Assembly (NCBI GenBank): GCA_017399065.1
Contig: JAFQEL010000037.1
Coordinates: forward strand, 1-64,000
DNA: 64,000 bases
Source: Clostridia bacterium
Lineage (GTDB): Bacteria > Bacillota > Clostridia > Oscillospirales > Acutalibacteraceae
Reading direction: 5' to 3'
Shown here: one piece after another, positions 26,719 through 34,522 of the stretch
Layout: the number at the start of each line of letters is the position of its first letter
Position numbering within the stretch: the stretch's first letter is position 1
Position numbers and translations under genes: made by a program
Notes under the pieces: generated by a model
What the model saw: the letters and a program-made list of their open reading frames with translations, nothing else
What the model was told of the DNA's origin: nothing
The model's database searches: none

Positions 26719-27485
26719 TGTACACAGGTATCGTTGACACACACGCACACTATGATGACGAGTGTTTTGACGAGGACAGATTTGAGTTGCTCGACGAAAT
26801 GCTCGCATCTGGTGTTTGCGGCATTATAAACTGCGGCTGTACTGCAAAGAGCAGTGAAACAAGCATTGACTTTGCCGAAAAATACGCTCAGATGTATGCG
26901 GCGGTCGGTATTCATCCGCAGAATGCGGCAGAGGAAAGTGCATACGCACTACAGAAAATTGAGCAGCTTGCAAAGCACGAAAGAGTAGTTGCAATCGGCG
27001 AGATAGGTCTTGATTACCACTATGATTACACACCGAAAGATATGCAGATTGAGTATTTCGAGAAACAGATTCTGCTTGCCAAAAAGCTTGATTTGCCTGT
27101 AATTGTGCACGACAGAGAGGCTCATCAGGACTGCGTTGAAATGCTGCTCAGACACAAGCCCCGCGGTGTTATGCACTGCTTTTCGGGCAGTGTTGAAACC
27201 GCAAAGCAGCTTACCGATATCGGATTTTACATCGGTCTCGGCGGCAGTGTTACGTTCAAAAACGCAAAAAAGCCTGCCGAGGTTGCGGCAAGCATTGACC
27301 TTAGCAGACTTTTACTTGAAACAGACTGTCCGTATATGACCCCCGTACCATTCAGAGGCAGAAGAAATAACTCTGCACTGATTGCACACACAGCTGAAAA
27401 AATCGCAGAACTGCGCGGAATTACGGCACAGGAAATTATAGACGTTGCCCGGGAAAACGCACACAGATTGTTTAATATTAAATGA
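26715..27485 (+). CDS. tatD: TatD-family metal-dependent DNase/hydrolase
   Basis: A 256-aa amidohydrolase-type barrel. Metal ligands are visible in DTHAHYDDECF, GEIGLDYHY, VHDREAHQD, HCFSGS and LLLETDCPYMTP. Bacterial TatD proteins are 3'-5' exonucleases with a role in DNA repair or RNA trimming. The pairing metG-tatD (YabD) is common in Firmicutes. The ATG overlaps the metG stop; a second ATG three bases on (26718) is equally usable. It is followed by a strong terminator. Confidence 0.92.
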   Translation: MMYTGIVDTHAHYDDECFDEDRFELLDEMLASGVCGIINCGCTAKSSETSIDFAEKYAQMYAAVGIHPQNAAEESAYALQKIEQLAKHERVVAIGEIGLDYHYDYTPKDMQIEYFEKQILLAKKLDLPVIVHDREAHQDCVEMLLRHKPRGVMHCFSGSVETAKQLTDIGFYIGLGGSVTFKNAKKPAEVAASIDLSRLLLETDCPYMTPVPFRGRRNNSALIAHTAEKIAELRGITAQEIIDVARENAHRLFNIK

Positions 27486-27486
27486 C

Positions 27487-27526
27487 AAAAGCAGAGTTGA
27501 TTTTTACGTCAACTCTGCTTTTTGGG
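27487..27526 (+). terminator. Terminator after tatD
   Basis: A 14-bp perfect stem, AAAAGCAGAGTTGA (27487-27500) with TCAACTCTGCTTTT (27509-27522), followed by a T-rich tail. It may also act for the opposing gene. Confidence 0.85.
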
Positions 27527-27532
27527 TTTTAT

Positions 27533-27559
27533 TCGGGCGACCACGCAGGGTCGCCCCTA
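27533..27559 (-). repeat. REP-like 27-nt palindrome, copy 3
   Basis: Plus-strand reading TCGGGCGACC-ACGCA-GGGTCGCCCCTA. It has the same length and end sequences (TCGGG...CCCCTA) as the palindromes in the RAYT pseudogene, with compensating changes in the stem. It sits between the tatD terminator and the end of the ECF-partner gene. Confidence 0.6.
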
Positions 27560-27567
27560 CGGAAACT

Positions 27568-28863
27568 TTACAGGTTTACTATACCGATTAATATTTCACA
27601 GAATTTATCAAACTCTAAATACTCTGCTTCTAATCTGTAATATATACCATCCTTTTCAAAATCAGCAACACAAAGAGGCAGAACTGTATCTTTATTATGC
27701 GCATACATATAGTAGCTCACGTCAACACCGGGCGTGATATGCCGGGACGTGCCAACCTCATCCTCCGTAGCATAAACATAGTCGTAGGGTGCACCTTTTT
27801 TTGACACAGATAAGGTTACAACGCATCCGCCATAGCCCTTGTCATACCTGAAATAACACCAATCCTTTTCAATATTACCGTTTTTGTCAAATATAACCTC
27901 ATGCTTATTATCGCCATTAAATGAAAAATCGTCCGGCATAAAAGAAAGAGCAGAAAAATCCTTGCCGAAATACTCGGCCGCCTGCGCGTCAGTCCAAGTT
28001 ATATTGTCATATAGCTCGGGAGAATAATACTTCGGTGACGGCTTATTTGTGGGTTCAATCGTTCCGCCCCCGAAATAAGTTTTAAAAGTCCCATATCTCA
28101 TTTGACTGCCTGAAGAATTGCACACATAAGAAACCGCTCTGTCCGTCACCTCTTTACGTGTTATTCCGTAGCGTGCAAGTTCTTCGTCGGTTGCATTGAA
28201 ATACCACAAAGGTGCAAACGCCTTCCCGTTATGAATTATTGCGTTTTCAGCAGGAAAAACTCTGCTCAATTCATCGAGATCACCGTTATAAAGAACATCT
28301 ATTTCCTCAGAAGTAAAAGTGGTGCTTTTTATATACTCATCAGTTTCTTCAAGCTCAACGTAAAACGCAATTCTTTCACTGTTGATTTTTTCTATAACTG
28401 ATCTTGGTATGTCAAATTTTTTTATCGTCTCAACAAGATAAGGTATATATTCGGGGTCGGAAATATCGTATTTTGATGCACGAAGCATATCTGTTCTTGA
28501 TTCGCTCCACGCTGTCCAATTTATTTTGAGCGTTTCTTTAATATAATCTATGAGCTCTCCCGGAACACTGTAAACCTTTTCGCTATAAGCATTGGACCAG
28601 CCGTAATCATCACCGCCTTTTGCAATGGGATTATCGGGGTCAGCAGGTGTAAGTGTCGGCTCAACAGTTGTGGGGGCTGATGTTTCTTCGCCCTGAATCG
28701 GATGAGCTTCAAAAAATCCGCTTTTCCATAAGCCCAAGCCTGCAAGTGCAACAAAAACAATACAGCACGCACAGGCGGTTATTTTAATCCTCTTCCTTTT
28801 AATTTTTATGTACTCATCGCGTCTGTCAAGTGCGTTTTTGGCAATCTCATCATATGTTTTCAT
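27568..28863 (-). CDS. Membrane-anchored partner of the ECF sigma factor, large extracytoplasmic domain
   Basis: A 431-aa protein. The first ~28 residues are cytosolic and charged (MKTYDEIAKNALDRRDEYIK), followed by one membrane helix (about 31-46, ACACCIVFVALAGLGLW), a Pro/Thr-rich linker (62-80), and a long extracytoplasmic part with no family I recognise. It starts at 28863, where AAGGAGG lies within the end of the sigma gene, and overlaps it by 14 bases. By position and topology it is a candidate anti-sigma factor or sensor, but it lacks a zinc-type HxxxCxxC anti-sigma motif. The outer domain contains repeated acidic and Tyr-rich stretches. Confidence 0.65.
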   Translation of the reverse strand: MKTYDEIAKNALDRRDEYIKIKRKRIKITACACCIVFVALAGLGLWKSGFFEAHPIQGEETSAPTTVEPTLTPADPDNPIAKGGDDYGWSNAYSEKVYSVPGELIDYIKETLKINWTAWSESRTDMLRASKYDISDPEYIPYLVETIKKFDIPRSVIEKINSERIAFYVELEETDEYIKSTTFTSEEIDVLYNGDLDELSRVFPAENAIIHNGKAFAPLWYFNATDEELARYGITRKEVTDRAVSYVCNSSGSQMRYGTFKTYFGGGTIEPTNKPSPKYYSPELYDNITWTDAQAAEYFGKDFSALSFMPDDFSFNGDNKHEVIFDKNGNIEKDWCYFRYDKGYGGCVVTLSVSKKGAPYDYVYATEDEVGTSRHITPGVDVSYYMYAHNKDTVLPLCVADFEKDGIYYRLEAEYLEFDKFCEILIGIVNL

Positions 28864-29407
28864 ATTCAAATCCCTCCTTTTCAAGCTTTGATTTCAGTGC
28901 CGCCTTGGCACGGTAGATAAGATTTTCCGTCTGCCTTTTGGTCTTTTTCATTATCTGTGCCGTCTGTGCATTGTCAAACTCTTCAAAAAATACAAGATAC
29001 AAAACCTGCGCATATTCGGGTTTGAGAGACTTCAAGCAGATATGCAGCTTAAACTTTTGTTCTTCTTTAAGATAGAGCAACTCTATACTTTCTTCTTCCT
29101 TTTGCGTATCCTTATGCTCTTCGATGCTTGTTTTTGCATAACGTGACTCTTTCCGAAGGTAATCAAGTGCCGTGTTGCGACCTATGGAATAAAGCCAGGT
29201 CTTGAAGCTGCTTTGCTTTCTGAAATGCGGTTTTTTAACAGCAAGCTTAAAGAACACCTCTTCCGTCAGCTCTTCGGCAATATGGATATTACGTGTGAAG
29301 CTGTTGATATACAGCATCAATCCGTCGGCATATTCGCGCACTATATCCGCAAAAGCAGAGTCATCTCCATTTAGATAACGCTCGTAACTGTTGATATCAA
29401 CCTCCAT
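28850..29407 (-). CDS. ECF-type RNA polymerase sigma factor
   Basis: A 185-aa sigma-70 family protein. Region 2 (about 10-85) shows YADGLMLYINSFTRN, AEELTEEVFFKLAVKKP and FKTWLYSIGRNTALDYLRK, the -10 reading helix. Region 4 (125-180) shows LKPEYAQVLYLVFFEEFDNA and IMKKTKRQTENLIYRAKAAL, the -35 reading HTH. A basic and acidic loop joins them. It is followed directly by its membrane partner, so the signal is probably at the cell surface. The target promoters are unknown. Confidence 0.9.
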   Translation of the reverse strand: MEVDINSYERYLNGDDSAFADIVREYADGLMLYINSFTRNIHIAEELTEEVFFKLAVKKPHFRKQSSFKTWLYSIGRNTALDYLRKESRYAKTSIEEHKDTQKEEESIELLYLKEEQKFKLHICLKSLKPEYAQVLYLVFFEEFDNAQTAQIMKKTKRQTENLIYRAKAALKSKLEKEGFEYENI

Positions 29408-29495
29408 ATTTTTACCCTCCTTTGAAAAAGCTTTTTCATCTGTTTGACGGATAAAAATGCCAAAACTCTCACATAAAATTCAAATAATAAATTTA

Positions 29496-29523
29496 CAGGC
29501 TTCCGCTAACGCAGAAGCCTGTT
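29496..29523 (-). terminator. Terminator after GH95
   Basis: Stem ACAGGCTTCCGC (29496-29507) with GCAGAAGCCTGT (29512-29523), one mismatch, 19 bases past the GH95 stop. The T-tail is short and mixed. Confidence 0.55.
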
Positions 29524-29541
29524 GTGTTATTTATTGAATTA

Positions 29542-31752
29542 TTATTCTACTGTTACGTTTGCACCAATTTCGCAGTTTTCTGCGAGGTTTTTATTCATAA
29601 CGGTGATAGGCTTATCGGCTGAGACTGATACGATATTACCGTTTTCCCACTTGAAGGAAAGCTGAATACCGCCTGTTACGATATTCTTGATTTCGCCGTT
29701 TTTCCAATCAGACGGAAGAGCGGGAAGAAGCTCTGCCTTGCCGTTTTCGGTGTAGAGAAGGAGTGAATTGACTCCTGCTACAAAGCCGAAGTTGCCGTCA
29801 ATCTGGAAAAGGAATGGCGGATGAGTATCGAAAAGGTTGGAGAATACGGAGTGAGTAAGCATATTTGCGATAATCTCCTGAGCAGTATCGGGCTCGTGGA
29901 GTGTACCTGCAAGGCAGATTGCCCATGCAGCAGACCAGCCTATATAATGCGCCCAATTCTTTTTACGGAAGTGATACAGCTCACGCACCCACTCACGCTC
30001 TGTTTCATTCTCGTAATACTTGATTGTATTTGAGGGATAAAGACCGTAGAGCGGTGAGAAATGTCTGTGACCGGGCTCATGAAGCTCATGCTCCTCAGAC
30101 CACTCCATAATGCCGTAGCTGTCACGCTTGTTGGGCCGAAGCTTTGCAAGCTTATCTTTAATCTGCTCCGCAAGCTCACCTTCTGACTCAAAGTCGAGAT
30201 ATGCGAGCATACCTGCCTTTGCAACAGCCATATCAAACGCACAGGCATAATCGACAGCAACAGCTCTGCCGTTGTATGTATACTCGTTTTCGGGTGAGGT
30301 TGAGGGAGCAATTACATATTCGCCGTTATGTTCAACAAGATAATCGTTGATAAACTCGGCAGAAGCCTTGACGGAATAGAAAATCTTATCCTTATATTCA
30401 TCAAGACCGCCGTTTTTGTAGTGTGTATAGACCTCATTTACAAGCCATGCACCGCAGAGAGGAGCATACATAAAGCAAGGACCGCCCTGTACGGGTGAGG
30501 TTTTACGCCAGAGGTCGGAATTGTGGTTACAGCAGGCACCCTTACAGCCGTAGTTGACCTTTGCGGTCTCCCTGCCCTGCTGCATAAGCTCGTAAACCAT
30601 ATTTACAAGCGGCTCCGCACACTCCGTCATATTGCTTGATGTTGCAGGCCAGTAGTTCATTTCGGTATTGATATTGACGGTATAATTACTGCTCCACGGC
30701 GGACGCACCCTTGCATTCCAGATACCCTGAAGATTTAGAGGCTGACCGCCCTTACGGCTGCCTGCAATCATAAGATACTTGCCGAAATTGTAGAAAAGCT
30801 CGACAAGCTTCGGGTCGGGCTTACCCTTCTTAGCTGTTTTAAGCAGCTCGACAGTGCTGATTTCGCTCTCGCCGCCGATTGAGAAAGTCTGTCTCTCAAA
30901 AATCGACTTATAGTCTGCGATATGACGGCTGAGAAGCTCGTCATAATCAGTTTTAACAGCATTAAGTGCGGCTACACACTGAGAAACAACCTTTTCTCTG
31001 TCGGTCTCGGGCATCTTGTCGTAGCCGAGGAAGCCTGTTCTGGTTGTGGCATAAACGGTGATATTTTTAGCTTTTTTAACAGTGATTTTCTTGCCTTCAT
31101 CAGTTACCTTACCGTCGGTAACAACCTTGACAGCAAGGCAGAAAGCCATAGCCTTACCCTGATCGTACATAACGGCGTTGGGAACTTTGCCGAGATAGCT
31201 GGGCATAGCAACATCGGGAGCATTACCTGCAAGACAGAGGATACCGTCCTTTACGAAGCTGACAGTTCTGAGCTTTGACTTGACCTCAAGCACAGCGTCT
31301 GTAGCCTTGTCCGCCTTCATTCTATACACAACAACGTCATCGGGATTTGAAGCAAAGGCTGTACGAACTTCACCGTTCATTGATACAGTATGTACGGCAT
31401 TGTCGATATCGAGCTCTCGGCGATAACCTCTTGTACACTTTGTGCCGAACTTTATTTTAAGATCACCAAGGGGCATATAAGCCTCGCTATAGCCGCCGTC
31501 CATCTCGTTTTCGACTATATCGTGAGCCTCATCCTGCTTGCCTGCGAAAATAAGCTCGCGTACTTTTTCAAGTCTTTCAAGGCTCTTGGGATTGTTCTGA
31601 TCCTGCGGATAGCCTGACCAGAGTGTTACGTCGTTAAAGCAGAGAGTTTCATTCTTCCTGCCGCCGTAAATCATTACACCTGTGTGGCCGTTACCGATAG
31701 GCAGTGCTTCATTCCACAGACCTGCTTGTTTTTTATACCAGAGTTTATTCAT
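29542..31752 (-). CDS. GH95 alpha-L-fucosidase (1,2-alpha-fucosidase type)
   Basis: A 736-aa inverting glycosidase. It has an N-terminal beta domain (LWYKKQAGLWNEALPIGNGH, NDVTLWSGYP) and a helical barrel with VNINTEMNYWPA, where the paired Asn residues activate water. APSTSPENEY probably holds the acid Glu, and FQIDGNFGFVAG completes the site. There is no signal peptide, so the enzyme is cytosolic and would act on imported fucosyl-oligosaccharides such as 2'-fucosyllactose or xyloglucan fragments. It starts one base after the histidine kinase stop, with AGGAGA upstream. A few GH95 members act on galactose instead. Confidence 0.88.
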   Translation of the reverse strand: MNKLWYKKQAGLWNEALPIGNGHTGVMIYGGRKNETLCFNDVTLWSGYPQDQNNPKSLERLEKVRELIFAGKQDEAHDIVENEMDGGYSEAYMPLGDLKIKFGTKCTRGYRRELDIDNAVHTVSMNGEVRTAFASNPDDVVVYRMKADKATDAVLEVKSKLRTVSFVKDGILCLAGNAPDVAMPSYLGKVPNAVMYDQGKAMAFCLAVKVVTDGKVTDEGKKITVKKAKNITVYATTRTGFLGYDKMPETDREKVVSQCVAALNAVKTDYDELLSRHIADYKSIFERQTFSIGGESEISTVELLKTAKKGKPDPKLVELFYNFGKYLMIAGSRKGGQPLNLQGIWNARVRPPWSSNYTVNINTEMNYWPATSSNMTECAEPLVNMVYELMQQGRETAKVNYGCKGACCNHNSDLWRKTSPVQGGPCFMYAPLCGAWLVNEVYTHYKNGGLDEYKDKIFYSVKASAEFINDYLVEHNGEYVIAPSTSPENEYTYNGRAVAVDYACAFDMAVAKAGMLAYLDFESEGELAEQIKDKLAKLRPNKRDSYGIMEWSEEHELHEPGHRHFSPLYGLYPSNTIKYYENETEREWVRELYHFRKKNWAHYIGWSAAWAICLAGTLHEPDTAQEIIANMLTHSVFSNLFDTHPPFLFQIDGNFGFVAGVNSLLLYTENGKAELLPALPSDWKNGEIKNIVTGGIQLSFKWENGNIVSVSADKPITVMNKNLAENCEIGANVTVE

Positions 31753-31753
31753 T

Positions 31754-33013
31754 TCATATATCTCCTGTTTTCTTTATATTGAATGTTACGGTAAACTTGA
31801 TTTTATTTCCCGCAGACTCAGCATGAAGCGTTGCTTTATGAGAATCTGCAATTGCCTTTGCGATAGAAAGACCTATTCCGTAACCGCCCGTTTCACGTGA
31901 GCGGGATTTATCCGAGCGATAGAAGCGGTCAAAAAGACGGTCGGTATTAACAGTTGTGCCTTTTTCAAGCACATTTTCCGTCTGCAGAATTATCTGCCTG
32001 CCTTTTTTATAAAGATTCAACTCTATTTTAGAGCCGTCTGCCGCATATTTAACGGCATTATCAAGCAGTACACTTGTGAGCTCTGCTATTGCTTTTTCGT
32101 TACCCCAGAGAGTAAGAGTCGGCTGCACCTCGGCAAAAAGACGCTTGCCGTTACGGTAAGCAACAGCCGAAAACGAAGCAACGGTAGCCGAAACAATATC
32201 ACTAATTGCAACCTCAGAGAAAGACTCATTCTTTGATTTCTCCTCAGCCTTTGAAAGCACAAGAAGGTTTTTGATAAGGTCAGACAAACGGTTTGTCTGG
32301 TGCTTGATCGAGGTTATCCATTCGTTTTCACCGTTCATCATTTCGAGCACCTCAGCATTTGCTGAAATAATCGCAATAGGCGTTTTGAGCTCGTGACCCG
32401 CATCGGTAATAAACTGCTTCTGACGTACGCTATTCTCAACCCAGGGGCGCACTGCTCTGCCTGACACAAGTACAACTATAACAAACAGCAATGCATAGAC
32501 CAACAAGCCTGTAGCTACCGAAACAGTTATTATAAAACCTATCGATTCAAGCTCACGGCTAAGATTCATAAAGTAAACCGTAGAGCCGTAATTTTCCGAA
32601 TAATCGATAACATATTTATATGAATGCTTCATATATCCCGTATCTTTATCGGAATCAATCGCCTGCTCAGCCATTTCCTTGGCATTTTGGTCATTTATCA
32701 TATCAAAATGATCAGTATTGACCGCCTGCACTTCTCCCTCAGGAGTAAAACGGACATAGAAAAAACGAGCTGTATAAACCCCGTTATTCGCAAGGTGACT
32801 TGCAGGATTGAAATAATCGAATATATCGACATCCGATTCAGTCATATAATTGATTACACCGTGGTTATCTTTGATAACCTTAAGCATTTCGGTCGCCTGC
32901 ATATCCATATTTATAATTACAATAATATTGACTGCACTCAGCACAACCACAAGCAAGGCAAATGCAGCAGACATAATAGCTGTAATAAAACGTTTCTTAA
33001 GCTGTTTTATCAT
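31754..33013 (-). CDS. Sensor histidine kinase
   Basis: A 419-aa membrane kinase. TM1 lies at about 12-34 and TM2 at about 155-178, enclosing a ~120-residue extracytoplasmic sensor. HisKA has the phosphoacceptor in DAGHELKTPIAIISANAEV (about 207-225). HATPase boxes are LLDNAVKYAADGS (N), FYRSDKSRSRETGGYGIGLSIA (F/G, split here as FYRSDKSRSRE and GGYGIGLSIA) and a C-terminal strand. It overlaps the response regulator by 4 bases and ends one base before GH95. No clear HAMP domain is seen. The ligand is unknown; the operon suggests a fucosylated glycan or envelope cue. Confidence 0.92.
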   Translation of the reverse strand: MIKQLKKRFITAIMSAAFALLVVVLSAVNIIVIINMDMQATEMLKVIKDNHGVINYMTESDVDIFDYFNPASHLANNGVYTARFFYVRFTPEGEVQAVNTDHFDMINDQNAKEMAEQAIDSDKDTGYMKHSYKYVIDYSENYGSTVYFMNLSRELESIGFIITVSVATGLLVYALLFVIVVLVSGRAVRPWVENSVRQKQFITDAGHELKTPIAIISANAEVLEMMNGENEWITSIKHQTNRLSDLIKNLLVLSKAEEKSKNESFSEVAISDIVSATVASFSAVAYRNGKRLFAEVQPTLTLWGNEKAIAELTSVLLDNAVKYAADGSKIELNLYKKGRQIILQTENVLEKGTTVNTDRLFDRFYRSDKSRSRETGGYGIGLSIAKAIADSHKATLHAESAGNKIKFTVTFNIKKTGDI

Positions 33014-33696
33014 TGTTCGCTACCTCTTGTGTCATCGAGATAGTAGCCTGCGTTACGGGTCGCTTTAATTTCTACATAGGTGCCGAGAGAAGCTAATTTT
33101 TTTCGCAGATTGGATATATAAACCCAAACAACACTGCTTTCAGTTTCGGAATCGTATCCCCATACTTTTTCCATAAACTGGTCAACGGAAACAAGTCGGT
33201 TGGGATTTGACATAAGCATCTCAACCATCTGATATTCTTTACCTGCAAGACGTATGGAATTTTCGCCACAGCTGAGTTCATACGTTTCACGGTTGAAGCT
33301 CAGGTCACCTACGGTAAGAGTATTAGGCTTAAAATCCGCCTTACGTCGAGTCATTGCACGCACACGCGCAAGAAGCTCACCCATAGCAAAGGGCTTTGGC
33401 AGATAATCGTCGGCACCTGCATCGAGGCCTGTTATTCTGTCTTCGACTTCAGACCTTGCACTTAGAATTATAACGGGTGTATCAACACCCTTAGACCTGA
33501 GCAGAGCAAGCACATCAAGTCCGTTCATTTCGGGCATCATAAGGTCAAGCAGAATACCGTCGTAATTACCGGTAAGTGCCCAATCGAGAGCAGACCTACC
33601 GTCATAAACGGTATCGACCGTATAATTATTGTGTTTAAGTATAGCCGCTATAGCATTGGAAAGCTCTTTTTCGTCATCTGCAAGAAGCAGACGCAT
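33010..33696 (-). CDS. OmpR/PhoB-type response regulator
   Basis: A 228-aa regulator. The receiver domain (1-115) has the acidic pair ADDE, phosphoacceptor Asp in GILLDLMMPEMNG, and the switch Thr/Lys region VIILSA and YLPKPF. The winged-helix DNA-binding domain (130-225) has LAGKEYQMVEMLMSNPNRLV and VWVYISNLRKKL. The start at 33696 (MRLLLADDE) has AAGGGTGG upstream. It forms one unit with the kinase and GH95. A -10 TATAAT lies at 33728-33733 on this strand. Confidence 0.93.
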   Translation of the reverse strand: MRLLLADDEKELSNAIAAILKHNNYTVDTVYDGRSALDWALTGNYDGILLDLMMPEMNGLDVLALLRSKGVDTPVIILSARSEVEDRITGLDAGADDYLPKPFAMGELLARVRAMTRRKADFKPNTLTVGDLSFNRETYELSCGENSIRLAGKEYQMVEMLMSNPNRLVSVDQFMEKVWGYDSETESSVVWVYISNLRKKLASLGTYVEIKATRNAGYYLDDTRGSEQ

Positions 33697-33783
33697 ATGC
33701 ACACCACCCTTCAAGCCATATAGCGTTATTATAACACAAAACACTATAGATTGTATATATTTTTATAAAAATAATAAAACTTA

Positions 33784-33812
33784 TTGATAGAGCAAAAAAT
33801 CTATGATACAAT
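33784..33812 (+). promoter_or_regulatory. Promoter for the flavin reductase-rubredoxin gene
   Basis: TTGATA (33784-33789), 17-base spacer, TACAAT (33807-33812), 28 bases before the ATG with TGGAGG as Shine-Dalgarno. Confidence 0.65.
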
Positions 33813-33840
33813 AAAAAAAAGAAAAATGGAGGTAATTTAT

Positions 33841-34455
33841 ATGCCCGGTATTGACAACACAGCTATGTTCAAGCTCTCCTACGGACTTTTTGTGCTCACG
33901 ACAAAGTATTCCGATAAAACAAACGGATGTATAATCAACACCTGTATGCAGGTAACAGACAGCCCAAAGCAGATTTGTGTATGCGTAAACAAGGCAAATT
34001 ACACCGCGGAGCTCATCAGCAAGAGCAAAAAACTCTGCGTAAGCATCCTTACAACAAGCGCACCCTTTGCTGTATTTGAGCGTTTCGGTTTCCAGAGCGG
34101 AAGAAATGTTGACAAATTTGACTCATTTGAAGACTACGCTCTTACAGAAAGCGGTCTCCCCTATCTCACCAAAAACTGCAACGCATATCTTGTTGCAACC
34201 GTAAAGCAGGAAATTGACTGCGGCTCACACCTTATGTTTATCGCAGAGGTAAACGAAGCAGTAAAACTCAGCGATGAAACAAGTGTAACTTATGAGTATT
34301 ATTTTGCAAACATCAAGCCCAAGCCTCAGCCCGAAAAGAAAAAAGGCTATGTATGTAAAATATGCGGCTATGTACACGAAGGTGAAGAATTACCGCCCGA
34401 CTTTGTCTGCCCGTGGTGCAAGCACCCTGCATCGGATTTTGAGCCGCTAAAATAA
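33841..34455 (+). CDS. Flavin reductase-like protein with C-terminal rubredoxin domain (Hrb type)
   Basis: A 204-aa protein. Residues 1-155 form an FMN-binding split barrel (NNTAMFKLSYGLFV-type opening; SILTTSAPFAVFERFGFQSG). Residues 165-204 are a rubredoxin with two CxxC knuckles, VCKICGYVHEGE and FVCPWCKHPASDFE. This matches high-molecular-weight rubredoxins that pass electrons from NADH or flavin to the FprA nitric oxide/oxygen reductase in anaerobes. No fprA lies nearby. The start at 33841 (MPGIDNTAMFK) has TGGAGG upstream. A role in O2 or NO defence is an inference from the family. Confidence 0.87.
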   Translation: MPGIDNTAMFKLSYGLFVLTTKYSDKTNGCIINTCMQVTDSPKQICVCVNKANYTAELISKSKKLCVSILTTSAPFAVFERFGFQSGRNVDKFDSFEDYALTESGLPYLTKNCNAYLVATVKQEIDCGSHLMFIAEVNEAVKLSDETSVTYEYYFANIKPKPQPEKKKGYVCKICGYVHEGEELPPDFVCPWCKHPASDFEPLK

Positions 34456-34471
34456 TATAATAAAGACATAA

Positions 34472-34515
34472 AATATCGCCCTGCCTGAGAAATTTCAGAC
34501 AGGGCGATATTAATT
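34472..34515. terminator. Bidirectional terminator
   Basis: A 12-bp perfect stem, AATATCGCCCTG (34472-34483) with CAGGGCGATATT (34500-34511), with an inner TGA/TCA pairing. It lies between two convergent genes. Confidence 0.8.
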
Positions 34516-34522
34516 TAAAGTA

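Noticed and set aside
25792-26808. A 338-codon minus-strand frame, Cys-rich, opposite metG
   Set aside because: Antisense to metG and tatD; Cys/Val-rich composition is typical of reversed coding sequence, and no ribosome site is present.
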